DNA of 64,000 nucleotides from F1-60-MAGs149 sp037133755. Its GTDB lineage: Bacteria; Actinomycetota; Thermoleophilia; Gaiellales; F1-60-MAGs149. The stretch is taken from NCBI GenBank assembly GCA_037133755.1, contig JBAXNN010000001.1:62001-126000 (forward strand). Direction: 5' to 3'. Of this stretch, positions 26,326 through 35,736 are shown one piece after another (the first letter of the stretch is position 1; every line of letters starts with the position of its first letter). The notes under the pieces were generated by a model, which was not told the DNA's origin, did not search any database, and saw nothing but the letters and a program-made list of their open reading frames with translations. The position numbers were made by a program, and so were the translations under genes.

Positions 26326-27239
26326 AGTCGCGCCATCTTGGCGCGCACGAGCGCCGAAATCGTCTCGTTGATCGGCGCCTCGAGGCCGACCGAACGCGCC
26401 GCCGGGCCGATGGCACCGTTGATCACGTCGATCTCGCACTGGCGGCCTGCGAGCAGATCGAGCAGCATCGACGGGCGCGCACCCGGGATCGTCTCGCCGA
26501 AGGCGCGCGCGTAGGCGACCGGATCATCGAAGTCGAGGTGGATGCCCTTCGCCTGCGCCACCGCGAACACCTCCGTCGCGCACCCCGACGCGATGCTCCA
26601 CGCCTGCGGATCGGCGAGCACCTCACCGATCGTCCATTCGAGCACCGTGCAGGTACCGCTGAACGTCGAGTTGCAGAGGAGCTTCTCCCACACCAGCTGA
26701 TCCACATCGTCGAAGACAGCCACGCGAAAGCCCGCGTCCTCCCACACCTGCGCCACGGCGCGGACGCGATCCGTCGCGGGGCCGTGGCGCTCGCCGAGGC
26801 GCACCAGCTCCCACCCGTTGTGGTGTGCGTACCCGGGACCGCGCATCGACGCTCCGAAGCCGCCGGTCACGCCGATGATCACCGGCTCCTCGCCCACCAC
26901 CGCGGCGATGCGATCGGGACCACCGAGACCGTTCTGGATCGGCAGCACAACCGTCTCGGGGCCGAGCAGCGGCCGGATCGACTCGGCCGCTGCCTCCACG
27001 TCGAGCGCCTTGGTCGCCACGATCACCAGGTCGCACACGCCGGCATCGGCGGCGTTCGTCGACGCGGGGAGACGCACGGTGCGATCTCCACTCGCGCCCT
27101 CGACTCGCAGCCCGTGCGCATTGATCGCGTCGACGTGCTCCTGCCAGCGGTCGATCGCCCAGACCTCGTTGCCCGCGTCGCCGAGGAGCGCCGCGTAGAC
27201 GGAGCCCATCGCACCGGTGCCGACAATCGCGATCTTCAC
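26322..27239 (-). CDS. 2-dehydropantoate 2-reductase-family protein (PanE/ApbA-like)
   Basis: 305 residues. The N-terminal Rossmann motif is IAIVGTGAMGSVYAALL, followed by an all-helical C-terminal domain with NSTFSGTCTVLEWTIGEVL, typical of ketopantoate reductases. Such enzymes reduce a 2-oxo acid with NADPH; whether ketopantoate is the true substrate is unknown, as no pan genes are adjacent. The GTG start has TACACT 6 nt upstream. A longer frame to 27398 enters the GT4 gene and is rejected. Confidence 0.87.
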   Translation of the reverse strand: MKIAIVGTGAMGSVYAALLGDAGNEVWAIDRWQEHVDAINAHGLRVEGASGDRTVRLPASTNAADAGVCDLVIVATKALDVEAAAESIRPLLGPETVVLPIQNGLGGPDRIAAVVGEEPVIIGVTGGFGASMRGPGYAHHNGWELVRLGERHGPATDRVRAVAQVWEDAGFRVAVFDDVDQLVWEKLLCNSTFSGTCTVLEWTIGEVLADPQAWSIASGCATEVFAVAQAKGIHLDFDDPVAYARAFGETIPGARPSMLLDLLAGRQCEIDVINGAIGPAARSVGLEAPINETISALVRAKMARL

Positions 27240-27245
27240 GACGGC

Positions 27246-27251
27246 AGTGTA
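27246..27251 (-). promoter_or_regulatory. -10 box, leaderless-type, for the PanE-like gene
   Basis: TACACT on the minus strand with 6 nt to the GTG at 27239. Confidence 0.6.
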
Positions 27252-27276
27252 TGCCGACCCCGGTGTCAGATGCGTG

Positions 27277-28401
27277 TCAGCCGGCGTAGACGCGCTCGGT
27301 CGCCGCAGCGATCGCGTCCCAGCTGAACGGCCCGTCGGCGGCGGCGCGGCTGGCGGCGGCCATCGCCTCGCGACGTGCGGGGTCGCGTAGCACCGCAATC
27401 AGCGCCTCGGCGAGCGCGGCGGGGTCCTCCGGCGGGATCACCACGCCCGCGCCGTGCTGCTCCACCACCTCGGCGAAGCCGCCGACACGCGTGGCCACGA
27501 GCGGGCGGCCGAGGGCGAGCGCGGCGAACAGCACCCCCGACTGGTCGATGCGGCGATAGGGCAGCACAACGACGTCGGCCCGCAGCATCGCACCGACGAA
27601 CTCCTCGGTCGGCGTGAAGCGCAGATCGCTGATGACCCCCACGTCCTCGCCCGCCATGCGTTCGAGGCGTGCTGCGCCATCGGGATCGCCCAGCACGCGG
27701 CCAGCGACGAGCAGCCGTGCGTCGGGCAGCGCCGCACGCACCGTCGGCCAGGCGTCGAGCAGGATGTCGAGGCCCTTGTACGGACGCAGCAAGCCGAGCA
27801 TCGCGACGAGCGGTACACCCTCGGCCACGGCGGGCGCCTGCGGCGTCACCTCGCGATACGCGGTGAGCGCGCCGTGAGGAATCACGTGGACGTTGTCGGT
27901 TGCCACGCCGAGCTGCTCAACGAGCGCATTGCGGCCGTGCACCGAGTGGACGATCACGCGGCCAAACGCGCGGGCGTTGGCAGCTGCGCGCCGTAGGCGC
28001 TTCGGCGTGGGGTTGTTCGGCAGCGCGTCGTGTGCGGTGTAGGTGACCGGGACGCCAAGCAGTCCCTGCACTGCGCGCCAGTAGCCACGATCGACAGCGC
28101 CGAGTGGCAACCACTGGAGATGAACGGCATCGGGGCGACGACGCATCAGCGAGGGCGTCAACCCGAGGAGGTCGAGCGGGTGCTCGAGACCGCGCGCGAC
28201 CTTACGCGCGCCACCCGGCACGCGATCGGCAAGGCGATAGAACGCATGCCGCACGGCCACGCCATCGGGAGCCGGCGGCTGAGCGACACGCGGCGCACTC
28301 GTCACGAGCTCCACCTCATTGCCACGCGCAGCGAGCGCCCCTGCCAGCGCATCGTCGTACGGGCGCGTCTCGCCGCGCGGATCCACGATGACGATCCTCA
28401 T
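27277..28401 (-). CDS. Glycosyltransferase, family 4 (GT-B)
   Basis: 374 residues with a GT-B fold. The C-terminal half has MLGLLRPYKGLDILLDAW and the donor-site block RRIDQSGVLFAALALGRPLVAT, equivalent to the E-x7-E region although the first Glu is replaced. It transfers a sugar from a nucleotide sugar to a lipid-linked or other acceptor at the inner membrane face. The ATG has TACGAT 7 nt upstream. It is divergent from the wzz gene across an inverted repeat. Confidence 0.9.
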   Translation of the reverse strand: MRIVIVDPRGETRPYDDALAGALAARGNEVELVTSAPRVAQPPAPDGVAVRHAFYRLADRVPGGARKVARGLEHPLDLLGLTPSLMRRRPDAVHLQWLPLGAVDRGYWRAVQGLLGVPVTYTAHDALPNNPTPKRLRRAAANARAFGRVIVHSVHGRNALVEQLGVATDNVHVIPHGALTAYREVTPQAPAVAEGVPLVAMLGLLRPYKGLDILLDAWPTVRAALPDARLLVAGRVLGDPDGAARLERMAGEDVGVISDLRFTPTEEFVGAMLRADVVVLPYRRIDQSGVLFAALALGRPLVATRVGGFAEVVEQHGAGVVIPPEDPAALAEALIAVLRDPARREAMAAASRAAADGPFSWDAIAAATERVYAG

Positions 28402-28408
28402 CGCACCG

Positions 28409-28414
28409 ATCGTA
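28409..28414 (-). promoter_or_regulatory. -10 box, leaderless-type, for the GT4 gene
   Basis: TACGAT on the minus strand with 7 nt to the ATG at 28401. Confidence 0.6.
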
Positions 28415-28485
28415 CCCGTGAGGCTCGCGCGGAGTGCAGGCGAGTATGGCTACCTGTTCGCAATCAGGGTCTCCTCGCGGCGCCA

Positions 28486-28592
28486 GGAGGACATGACAAC
28501 CGCGCGGATGTGGGGTCCACCCCGCCCGCGATCCTGCCTTTCACCGCCGCCAGAAGGGTGGACCCCACATCCGCGCGGTTGTCATGTCCTCC
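28486..28592. repeat. 37-bp perfect inverted repeat, family A copy 2
   Basis: Arms 28486-28522 and 28556-28592 pair perfectly over 37 bp around a 33-nt loop. The arm sequence equals that at 9389-9498 except for A28493-T28585, which is G-C there. The loops differ entirely. It lies in the divergent gap between GT4 and wzz. Confidence 0.95.
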
Positions 28593-28607
28593 CAGAGAGG
28601 CGTCACG

Positions 28608-28613
28608 TACCAT
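28608..28613 (+). promoter_or_regulatory. -10 box, leaderless-type, for wzz
   Basis: TACCAT with 6 nt to the GTG at 28620. The -35 position lies in the right arm of the inverted repeat. Confidence 0.6.
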
Positions 28614-28619
28614 GGGAGC

Positions 28620-29525
28620 GTGGCGGATGCCCCCGGAACCGAGCAGGAGATCGACCTGCGCAACTACGTCGATCGGATCCTGAAGCGCTGGTGGATCGTC
28701 GCGATCTGCGTCGTGCTCGCCGTCGTCGCCTCGTTCACGATCACGCGCACGTCGAACAAGAGCCTCACGCAGGGCACGGCAACCGTCTACCTGGGCCAGC
28801 CCGTCAGCCCGAACGGCTCGCTCGTGCCGAACCCGCTGTCGTCGAACCCGCTCTACGCGACGGCACTCGCGAAGCAGCGCCAGTATCAAGAGGTCGCAGA
28901 GCAGGCGGCCGGTCTCGAGTCGGGTGCGCTGCAGGGACACGTGTCCGTCGCGTTGATCTCGACCGCCGTCGGCGTCAAGGGCATTGCCGTGCCGCTCGCG
29001 CAGGTGACCGTGCAGGGTCCGTTCACGCCCGCCCAGTCGGCCGCGGCGGCAAACTCGATGGCCGAGCAGGTCGTCGCCAAGTCGAACGCGTACACCGACG
29101 CCAAGAAGGATGCGGTTGTGGCAGCGCGCGACAGCCTGCAGACGCGCATCGACGGACTCGCTGCCGATGCGGCAGACGTCAAGGCGCAGCTCGACAAGCT
29201 GACGAGCGCAAACCTCGGTGCCGCCGAGCGCGCGTCGCTGACCGCTCCGCTCTTGGGCATCCTCCAGTACGACTCGAACACCGAGGCGCTGCTCCAGGAG
29301 CAGCTGCCCGACCTGCAGGCGCAGGTGGACTACATCGAGAACGTCGAGGGTGGCAGTGTCATCACGCCGGCGCGTGGCGCCAAGGTCGCCCCCACGTCGA
29401 AGCAGTTCTCGCTGTTGATCGCGATTGTGCTCGGCCTGATCATCGGCATCCTGCTTGCCATTCTGTCCACGGTCTTCTGGCCCGTGCGGCCCGTGATCGA
29501 GACTGAGGGCATGGCGACCCCGTAA
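28620..29525 (+). CDS. Wzz/YveK-type polysaccharide chain-length protein
   Basis: 301 residues. It has a short cytoplasmic N-terminus (EQEIDLRNYVDRILKRWW), a first transmembrane segment around 24-45, an extracytoplasmic helical hairpin (about residues 130-245) and a second transmembrane segment near 265-290. This is the Wzz fold that controls glycan chain length with a Wzy polymerase. No fused tyrosine-kinase domain is present, and no kinase gene follows. The GTG at 28620 is preferred over an upstream ATG that would lie within the repeat arm. Confidence 0.85.
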   Translation: MADAPGTEQEIDLRNYVDRILKRWWIVAICVVLAVVASFTITRTSNKSLTQGTATVYLGQPVSPNGSLVPNPLSSNPLYATALAKQRQYQEVAEQAAGLESGALQGHVSVALISTAVGVKGIAVPLAQVTVQGPFTPAQSAAAANSMAEQVVAKSNAYTDAKKDAVVAARDSLQTRIDGLAADAADVKAQLDKLTSANLGAAERASLTAPLLGILQYDSNTEALLQEQLPDLQAQVDYIENVEGGSVITPARGAKVAPTSKQFSLLIAIVLGLIIGILLAILSTVFWPVRPVIETEGMATP

Positions 29526-29529
29526 GGGG

Positions 29530-29535
29530 TACCCT
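29530..29535 (+). promoter_or_regulatory. -10 box, leaderless-type, for the UDP-xylose synthase gene
   Basis: TACCCT with 6 nt to the ATG, just after the wzz stop codon. Confidence 0.6.
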
Positions 29536-29541
29536 TCCCGC

Positions 29542-30495
<954 letters not shown>

Positions 30496-30535
30496 TTTTT
30501 TGGCGTAACGATGCGCTTTCACACGTGCGGCTGAA

Positions 30536-30550
30536 GGCAGGAAGTCTGCC
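30536..30550 (+). terminator. Weak hairpin upstream of the long PGT gene
   Basis: GGCAG pairs with CTGCC across a 5-nt loop in the gap. A run of six T follows the UXS stop at 30496-30501. Either could end the UXS transcript; neither is strong. Confidence 0.35.
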
Positions 30551-30560
30551 TCCGGCGCTG

Positions 30561-30566
30561 TAGACT
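30561..30566 (+). promoter_or_regulatory. -10 box, leaderless-type, for the long PGT gene
   Basis: TAGACT with 7 nt to the GTG at 30574. Confidence 0.6.
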
Positions 30567-30573
30567 CAGCGAC

Positions 30574-32049
30574 GTGGCTACGCCTGTCTCCCCGGACCCG
30601 CGCGACACGGCGTCTGCCCCTGCAGACGTGACGCCGCGCGAGATCAGAGATCCCCGTTCCGAGACGGGCGTCTCGACACGTCGTCTGCGCCATCTCATCG
30701 GTCGCGGCCTCGACGTCCTCGTGCTGCTGGCGATCGACGTGGTTGGCATCACCACCGCGATCTTCTCCGGTCTCGTCCTGCGCGAGGTCCTCAACGGGCG
30801 CACGGTGTACGCCGACCAACTGTGGACGGCGGAGAAGGCGTGGCTGCCGTTCGTCCTGCTCGTCTCCGTCTTGATCTTCGCGCGCAATCGCCTGTACCGC
30901 CCGCGCGAGACACGCCCAGGCGGTGCGCAGATCGTTGCCGGCCTGTTTGTCGCCGTCGTCGTGATCGCGATCTTCTCGGTGCTCACGAACAACGAGCGCT
31001 TCACGACGTACCTGATCTTCCCGTACACGTTTGTCGCGTCCGCACTGCTGATCCCGTTTCTGCGCAGCGTCTACTCGTGGCTGATCGACGCCACCGCGAA
31101 GCTCGTCGGCGTGGAACGCCGCGTGCTCGTGGTCGGCGAGCCCGATGCGACCCGTAGCGTCGAAGCCGCCTTGCGCACCGGCGCTCCCGGAGCGGGCCTG
31201 CGCATGGTCGCGCACGTTGACGACATCGACCACCTGGCCGACGCGATCTCGGAGCACCATCCGCACGACGTCGTGCTCGCACGCCCACCGGACGACGAGA
31301 CGATGCTGATCGCACTCGAGGCCTGCCGCGCTCGTCGCATTCGCCTGCGGGTCGTGCCGACGGCCGCTGGCGTCCTCGCGCACCACGCCGACTACGTGCC
31401 CGGCCTGGCCGTGCCGCTGTTCGACATCGTGCCGCCGACCATCCAGGGCGTCGACTGGTTCGTCAAGCGTGCCTTCGATCTGGCGATCTCGATCGGTCTC
31501 CTCGTACTCCTGAGCCCGATCCTGCTGATCTCGGTGGTGATGATTCGCCTCACCTCCCCCGGCCCGATCCTGTTCCGCGACCAGCGCGTCGGGCTGGGTG
31601 AGCAGCCCTTCGCGATGCTCAAGTTGCGCAGCATGGTCACGAACGCCGCGCAGGCACAGGCCGAGCTCGAGGAGCAGAACGAGGCCGACGGCGCGCTCTT
31701 CAAGATCCGCAACGATCCGCGCATCACGCCGGTCGGCCGCGTGCTGCGCCGCTTCTCGATCGACGAGCTGCCCCAGCTCCTCAACGTGATCAAGGGCGAG
31801 ATGAGCCTCGTGGGGCCGCGCCCACTGCCGATGCGCGACTACCAGCTGCTCGAGCAGTGGCATCGCCGCCGCTACAGCGTGCTGCCCGGCATCACCGGAC
31901 TCTGGCAGGTCTCCGGCCGCTCCAATCTCGGCTTCGACACCCTCGTCCGCCTCGACTTCTACTACCTCGAGTCGTGGTCCATCTGGATGGACATCGCGAT
32001 CATCGCGCGCACGCCGCTGGCGATCCTGCGCGGTCGCGGCGCGTACTGA
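30574..32049 (+). CDS. Long phosphoglycosyl transferase (WbaP/CpsE-type)
   Basis: 491 residues in three parts: a disordered N-terminus (1-45) with four or five transmembrane segments to about 170; a Rossmann-like nucleotide-binding domain (VERRVLVVGEPDATRSVEAAL, about 180-290); and a C-terminal PGT domain with PILFRDQRVG, LKLRSM, SIDELPQLLN, SLVGPRPLP and GITGLWQVSGRS. It transfers the first sugar phosphate, often glucose or galactose, to undecaprenyl phosphate. It is the second PGT of the region, so two glycans or two initiation steps are possible. Confidence 0.93.
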   Translation: MATPVSPDPRDTASAPADVTPREIRDPRSETGVSTRRLRHLIGRGLDVLVLLAIDVVGITTAIFSGLVLREVLNGRTVYADQLWTAEKAWLPFVLLVSVLIFARNRLYRPRETRPGGAQIVAGLFVAVVVIAIFSVLTNNERFTTYLIFPYTFVASALLIPFLRSVYSWLIDATAKLVGVERRVLVVGEPDATRSVEAALRTGAPGAGLRMVAHVDDIDHLADAISEHHPHDVVLARPPDDETMLIALEACRARRIRLRVVPTAAGVLAHHADYVPGLAVPLFDIVPPTIQGVDWFVKRAFDLAISIGLLVLLSPILLISVVMIRLTSPGPILFRDQRVGLGEQPFAMLKLRSMVTNAAQAQAELEEQNEADGALFKIRNDPRITPVGRVLRRFSIDELPQLLNVIKGEMSLVGPRPLPMRDYQLLEQWHRRRYSVLPGITGLWQVSGRSNLGFDTLVRLDFYYLESWSIWMDIAIIARTPLAILRGRGAY

Positions 32050-32110
32050 TCCGGATTCCCGCCCTGCCGCGCAGGATCGCCAGCGGCCCACAGTTCCCCA
32101 TCGGACCGCC

Positions 32111-32346
32111 AACCCTCAGGGTCAGACGCCTCTGTTGCAGGGCGCGAGATTCCGTGGTGGGAGACACCGCGCGTGGCGGCGCCGTGCGACGGAAGGGTCT
32201 GACCCCTTCTTCAACGGGAGATGCACCCTCAGACGTCATCGCACCCCAGCGTACAAAGGGGTCAGACCCGTTTGCACCATCCGGCTCCACCGGCCCCGCC
32301 TTCCGCCAGCCGCCGCTGCCGGATCATGCAAACGCGTCTGACCCTA
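32111..32346. repeat. Mosaic of GGGTCAGACCC palindromes, family B, four units
   Basis: The 294-nt gap between the convergent long PGT and fabF genes contains four imperfect copies of a GGGTC(A/T)GACCC core near 32118, 32195, 32260 and 32335, alternating in orientation. Units three and four form an inverted pair with shared flanks (TGCAAACG and ATGCAAACG). The last copy runs into the fabF stop codon. No coding sequence is supported here. Confidence 0.75.
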
Positions 32347-33594
32347 GACGCGACGCACGACGACGGCGGCGTTGTGGCCGCCAAGGCCGATGGAGCACGA
32401 CACGGCAACGTCGAGGTTCGGCAGCTCGCGCTCCCCTTCCGGCACGTAGTCGAGATCGCAAAGCGGATCGGCATCGCGCAGGTTGATCGTCGGCGGCACC
32501 CTGCGCTGCTGCACCGCCAGCGCGGCAACAGCCACCTCGAAGGCGCCGGCGGCACCCATCTGGTGCCCCGTCATGGACTTCGTCGACGAGACCACAAGGT
32601 CGTCCGCTGCAGGGCCGAAGACCGTGCGGATCGACTGGGTCTCGAGGCGATCGTTGGCCTGCGTGCCGGTGCCGTGCGGGTTGATGTACCCCACCTCAGA
32701 CGGCGAGATATCACCGCGCCGCAGCGCTGTCGTGAACATGCGGTCGATGCCGACGCAGTCCTCTCGCGGTGCGGCAATGTGGTACGCGTCGTTGGTCACG
32801 GCCCACGACACGACCTCGGCGATGATCTCCGCGCCGCGGGCGCGTGCGTCTTCCTCGCGTTCGAGGACGACGACGGTGGCGCCCTCGCCGAGGACGAAGC
32901 CATCGCGCGTTGCGTCGAACGGGCGCGACGCGGTCGTCACGTCCTCGCCCTCACGCGGCGAGCCGAGCACCTTCATGTTGCAGAAGCCGCCGAGGATGTA
33001 CTCGGTGATCAGCGTGTCGACGCCGCCGGCCAGGCAGAGGTCCATGTTGCCGCTCGCCACGAGATCCGCGGCGACGCCAATCGCGCTCGCCCCCGTGGCG
33101 CAGGCTGCGGTGACGGAGAAGTTCGTCCCGAGGGCACCAAGGTCGCGGGCAATCTCGAACCCGGGCGTGTCGACGAGCATCGCGCCATGCAGATGCGGGC
33201 CAATGCGATGCGGGCCCTTCTCGAACATCGTGTGCATGCCGGCCTCGATGGTCGCCGCGCCACCGAAGGCGCTACCGACGATCACACCGACGCGCTCGGG
33301 ATCGTCCATGACGGCGCCGCTCTGGGCCCACGCCTCACGGGCGGCGGCGACGGCGGTGAGGCTGCAGCGGTCGAGCTTGCGCGCTTCCTTCTTCTCCATC
33401 ACCGACTCGGGATCAAAGCCCTTCATCTCGCAGGCGATCTTGGTCTCGATGCGTTCGGGATCGAAGCCCTGGATTGGCGCGACGCCAGACTGGCCGGCGA
33501 GCAGTGCTCGCCACGACGAGGCGGTGTCGAGGCCGACGGGCGACAGGATCCCGATGCCGGTGATCACGACACGCGATGCTCCAACCCCACCCAT
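32344..33594 (-). CDS. fabF: Beta-ketoacyl-ACP synthase II (FabF-type)
   Basis: 416 residues with the KAS II active site: C165 in TAACATGAS, H307 in NPHGTGTQAND, K339 in SSTKSMTGH and H344. It condenses malonyl-ACP with growing acyl-ACP in fatty-acid elongation. It stands alone, without fabD, fabG or acpP beside it. The ATG has TAACAT 6 nt upstream, and this -10 overlaps the -10 of the divergent peptidase gene. Confidence 0.95.
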   Translation of the reverse strand: MGGVGASRVVITGIGILSPVGLDTASSWRALLAGQSGVAPIQGFDPERIETKIACEMKGFDPESVMEKKEARKLDRCSLTAVAAAREAWAQSGAVMDDPERVGVIVGSAFGGAATIEAGMHTMFEKGPHRIGPHLHGAMLVDTPGFEIARDLGALGTNFSVTAACATGASAIGVAADLVASGNMDLCLAGGVDTLITEYILGGFCNMKVLGSPREGEDVTTASRPFDATRDGFVLGEGATVVVLEREEDARARGAEIIAEVVSWAVTNDAYHIAAPREDCVGIDRMFTTALRRGDISPSEVGYINPHGTGTQANDRLETQSIRTVFGPAADDLVVSSTKSMTGHQMGAAGAFEVAVAALAVQQRRVPPTINLRDADPLCDLDYVPEGERELPNLDVAVSCSIGLGGHNAAVVVRRV

Positions 33595-33600
33595 ACGGTG

Positions 33601-33610
33601 ATGTTAGCCT
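33601..33610. promoter_or_regulatory. Overlapping divergent -10 boxes
   Basis: In ATGTTAGCCT the minus-strand -10 TAACAT occupies 33601-33606 (6 nt to the fabF ATG) and the plus-strand -10 TAGCCT occupies 33605-33610 (7 nt to the M42 ATG). They share two base pairs, so two polymerases could not open both at once. Each -35 region would lie within the other gene's first codons. Confidence 0.6.
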
Positions 33611-33617
33611 GCGCGGC

Positions 33618-34670
33618 ATGGACACCGCCGCACGAGACCGTCTCATTCAGTTGCTCGAAGCCCACGGCCCGTCTGGCCGCGAACGCGAGGCTGCCGATCT
33701 GTGGGCCTCGATGGCCGGCGAGTTCGCCACCGTCACGCGCGACCGCATCGGCAACGCCATTGCGAGCTTCGGTCCTGAAGATGCTCCTGCCGTGCTCATG
33801 CTTGGACACATCGACCAGATCGGTCTGATCGTCACGCACATCGAGGAGGACGGCGTCCTGCGCGTCCGCGGCCTCGGCGGCTGGGATCCGCGCGTGCTCG
33901 TCGGACAGCCGTGCTCGATTCGCACCAAGACGGGCGACATTCCGGGCGTGATCGGCAGCGTGCCGATCCACCTGCAAAAGGGCAGTGAGCGCACCTCTGG
34001 CACGGAGATGAAGGAACTGTGGCTCGATATCGGCGCCAAGGATGGCGACGAGGCCCGCTCTGTGGTGCGTGTCGGCGATGACGCCATCGTCGGCAGCGGT
34101 CCCGTGCAGCTGCTGGGCTCGCGCCTCACCTCGCGCGCGCTCGACGACCGCGTCGGCGCCTGGGCCGCGCTCGAGGCCCTGCGCCGTGTCGCCGCCGGCA
34201 ATCCCAAGGTTCGCGTTGTCGCCACGGGCTGCGTGCTCGAGGAGACGCTCGGCGAGGGCGCCCGCCTGGTCACCGAGGCCGTGCAGCCTGCCGTTTCGAT
34301 CGTCATCGACGTCACGCACGCGGCCGACGTGCCGTCGATCGACAAGGGCCAGACTGGCCCGCAGAAGCTCGGCGCGGGCACCATCATCACGCGCGGCCTC
34401 GGTCTCGACGAGACCGTTGCGGCCACGCTGATCGACCTGGCCGAAGCCAATGGCATTGCGTACGGCATGGAGGCCATGCCGGGTGGCTCGACGCACACCG
34501 ACGTCGACAACACGCTTGCGTCGGTCCGCAGTCTGCGCGCCGCACTGCTGGGGATCCCGCTGCGTCACATGCACTCCCCTGCCGAGGTCTGCGATCTCGA
34601 CGACCTCGAGGCGACCGCCGCCCTGATGGCTGCGTACTGCCTGGCGGCCACGCCGGAGTCCCTGGCCTGA
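33618..34670 (+). CDS. M42-family metallopeptidase (tetrahedral aminopeptidase-like)
   Basis: 350 residues. Dinuclear zinc ligands of the M42 family are visible: LGHIDQIG, SRALDDRVG, EETLGEGA, and the late GSTHTDVDN. These cytosolic complexes trim N-terminal residues from peptides; some members were annotated as endoglucanases. The ATG at 33618 fits the leaderless spacing, and an upstream frame reading back into fabF is rejected. The stop overlaps the start of the next gene by one base. Confidence 0.9.
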   Translation: MDTAARDRLIQLLEAHGPSGREREAADLWASMAGEFATVTRDRIGNAIASFGPEDAPAVLMLGHIDQIGLIVTHIEEDGVLRVRGLGGWDPRVLVGQPCSIRTKTGDIPGVIGSVPIHLQKGSERTSGTEMKELWLDIGAKDGDEARSVVRVGDDAIVGSGPVQLLGSRLTSRALDDRVGAWAALEALRRVAAGNPKVRVVATGCVLEETLGEGARLVTEAVQPAVSIVIDVTHAADVPSIDKGQTGPQKLGAGTIITRGLGLDETVAATLIDLAEANGIAYGMEAMPGGSTHTDVDNTLASVRSLRAALLGIPLRHMHSPAEVCDLDDLEATAALMAAYCLAATPESLA

Positions 34671-35395
34671 TGCGGCGCGCCGTCCCGCTCGTCCTCGCGC
34701 TGCTGACGGCCGCGCTTCTCGCCGGGTGCAACGTGCCCGGTCGCGGTGGGGAGTCGACCTCGACGGTGCAGGCTCCGGCCGAGTCGATGGCCGCCGCCCC
34801 CACGCTCAACCCGGGCGCTGACGGCTGCGATCACCAGGTGCCGCCCTACGCCAAGGAGCCGAAGCCGACCTACACCGAACCGCTGCCCGATCCGTTGGTG
34901 CCGGCGACGGCAACGTGGACGGTCACCATGATCACGTCGTGCGGCCCGATCGTGATGGTGCTCGATCCGACCACGGGCGGCGCTGCCGCGTCGTCGTTCG
35001 CTGCCCTCGCGCGCTCGGGCTTCTATGACGGCCTCACGTTTCATCGCGTCGTGCCGGGCTTCGTCGTCCAGGGTGGCGATCCCGCCGGCAATGGCTCCGG
35101 TGGCCCCGGGTTCACCGTCGACGCGGCACCGCCGACGGACTACCGCTACAAGAACGGCGACGTCGCGATGGCCAAGGCCGGCAACGAGCCCGCTGGCGCG
35201 GCCGGCTCGCAGTTCTTCATCGTCTCGACCGAGTCGGGTGGCGCGATGCTCGAGCCGCTGTACGCGGTCGTTGGGCACGTCACCGACGCAGCCTCGGCCG
35301 AGACGATCAAGAAGATCGACAAGCTCGGCGTTGCCGACGGCCCGCCGGTCGAGCCGGTCTACATCTGGACTGCGCGACTGTCCGAGACGAAGTAG
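34670..35395 (+). CDS. Cyclophilin-type peptidyl-prolyl isomerase lipoprotein
   Basis: 241 residues. A signal peptide ends in the lipobox LLAGC (Cys19), so the protein is probably lipid-anchored outside the membrane. A Ser/Pro-rich linker follows, then a cyclophilin domain with FYDGLTFHRVVPGFVVQGGDP and GSQFFIVS. It catalyses prolyl isomerisation during folding of exported proteins. Start coupled to the M42 stop. Confidence 0.92.
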   Translation: MRRAVPLVLALLTAALLAGCNVPGRGGESTSTVQAPAESMAAAPTLNPGADGCDHQVPPYAKEPKPTYTEPLPDPLVPATATWTVTMITSCGPIVMVLDPTTGGAAASSFAALARSGFYDGLTFHRVVPGFVVQGGDPAGNGSGGPGFTVDAAPPTDYRYKNGDVAMAKAGNEPAGAAGSQFFIVSTESGGAMLEPLYAVVGHVTDAASAETIKKIDKLGVADGPPVEPVYIWTARLSETK

Positions 35396-35398
35396 GAT
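35393..35398 (+). promoter_or_regulatory. -10 box overlapping a stop codon
   Basis: TAGGAT with 6 nt to the ATG at 35405. The TAG is the stop of the cyclophilin gene. Confidence 0.6.
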
Positions 35399-35404
35399 CC
35401 GGGT

Positions 35405-35680
35405 ATGAGCGAGAACCCCTTCGGCTTCGGCGGGATGTTCGATCCCGACGACCTCAATAACGCCATGCGTCAGTTCGCCGAGCAGGCGCAGGAGAGCCAG
35501 AGCGTGGCCTTCGCGGACAACGCGATCCACCTGGCCGTGCAGATGACGACGGCTGCGATTGGGCAGCTGACGCCCACCGGCACGCCGGAAGAGCAGGCCG
35601 CGCAGCTGCGCGCCGCAATCACCGTGATCTACCCGGAGTGCGTCGCGTTGGTGCGCGAGGCGCGCCAGGGCCTCAAGTAG
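35405..35680 (+). CDS. Small hypothetical protein
   Basis: 91 residues, probably soluble and helical, beginning MSENPFGFGGMFDPDDL. The N-terminal Gly/Phe-rich stretch precedes an acidic helical body. No domain is recognised. It lies directly after the cyclophilin gene but has its own probable leaderless promoter. Confidence 0.7.
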   Translation: MSENPFGFGGMFDPDDLNNAMRQFAEQAQESQSVAFADNAIHLAVQMTTAAIGQLTPTGTPEEQAAQLRAAITVIYPECVALVREARQGLK

Positions 35681-35736
35681 CGCATCGGCCGCGCGCCCAC
35701 GCGGCGCGATAGATGGTGCATTATGAGGGCACCCTA

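Noticed and set aside
28584..28619. An earlier ATG for wzz
   Set aside because: It lies inside the repeat arm and ahead of the predicted -10 box. The GTG at 28620 gives a normal Wzz start.
32111..32346. CRISPR-like array
   Set aside because: Repeats are few, degenerate and alternate in orientation with unequal spacing. No cas genes are nearby.
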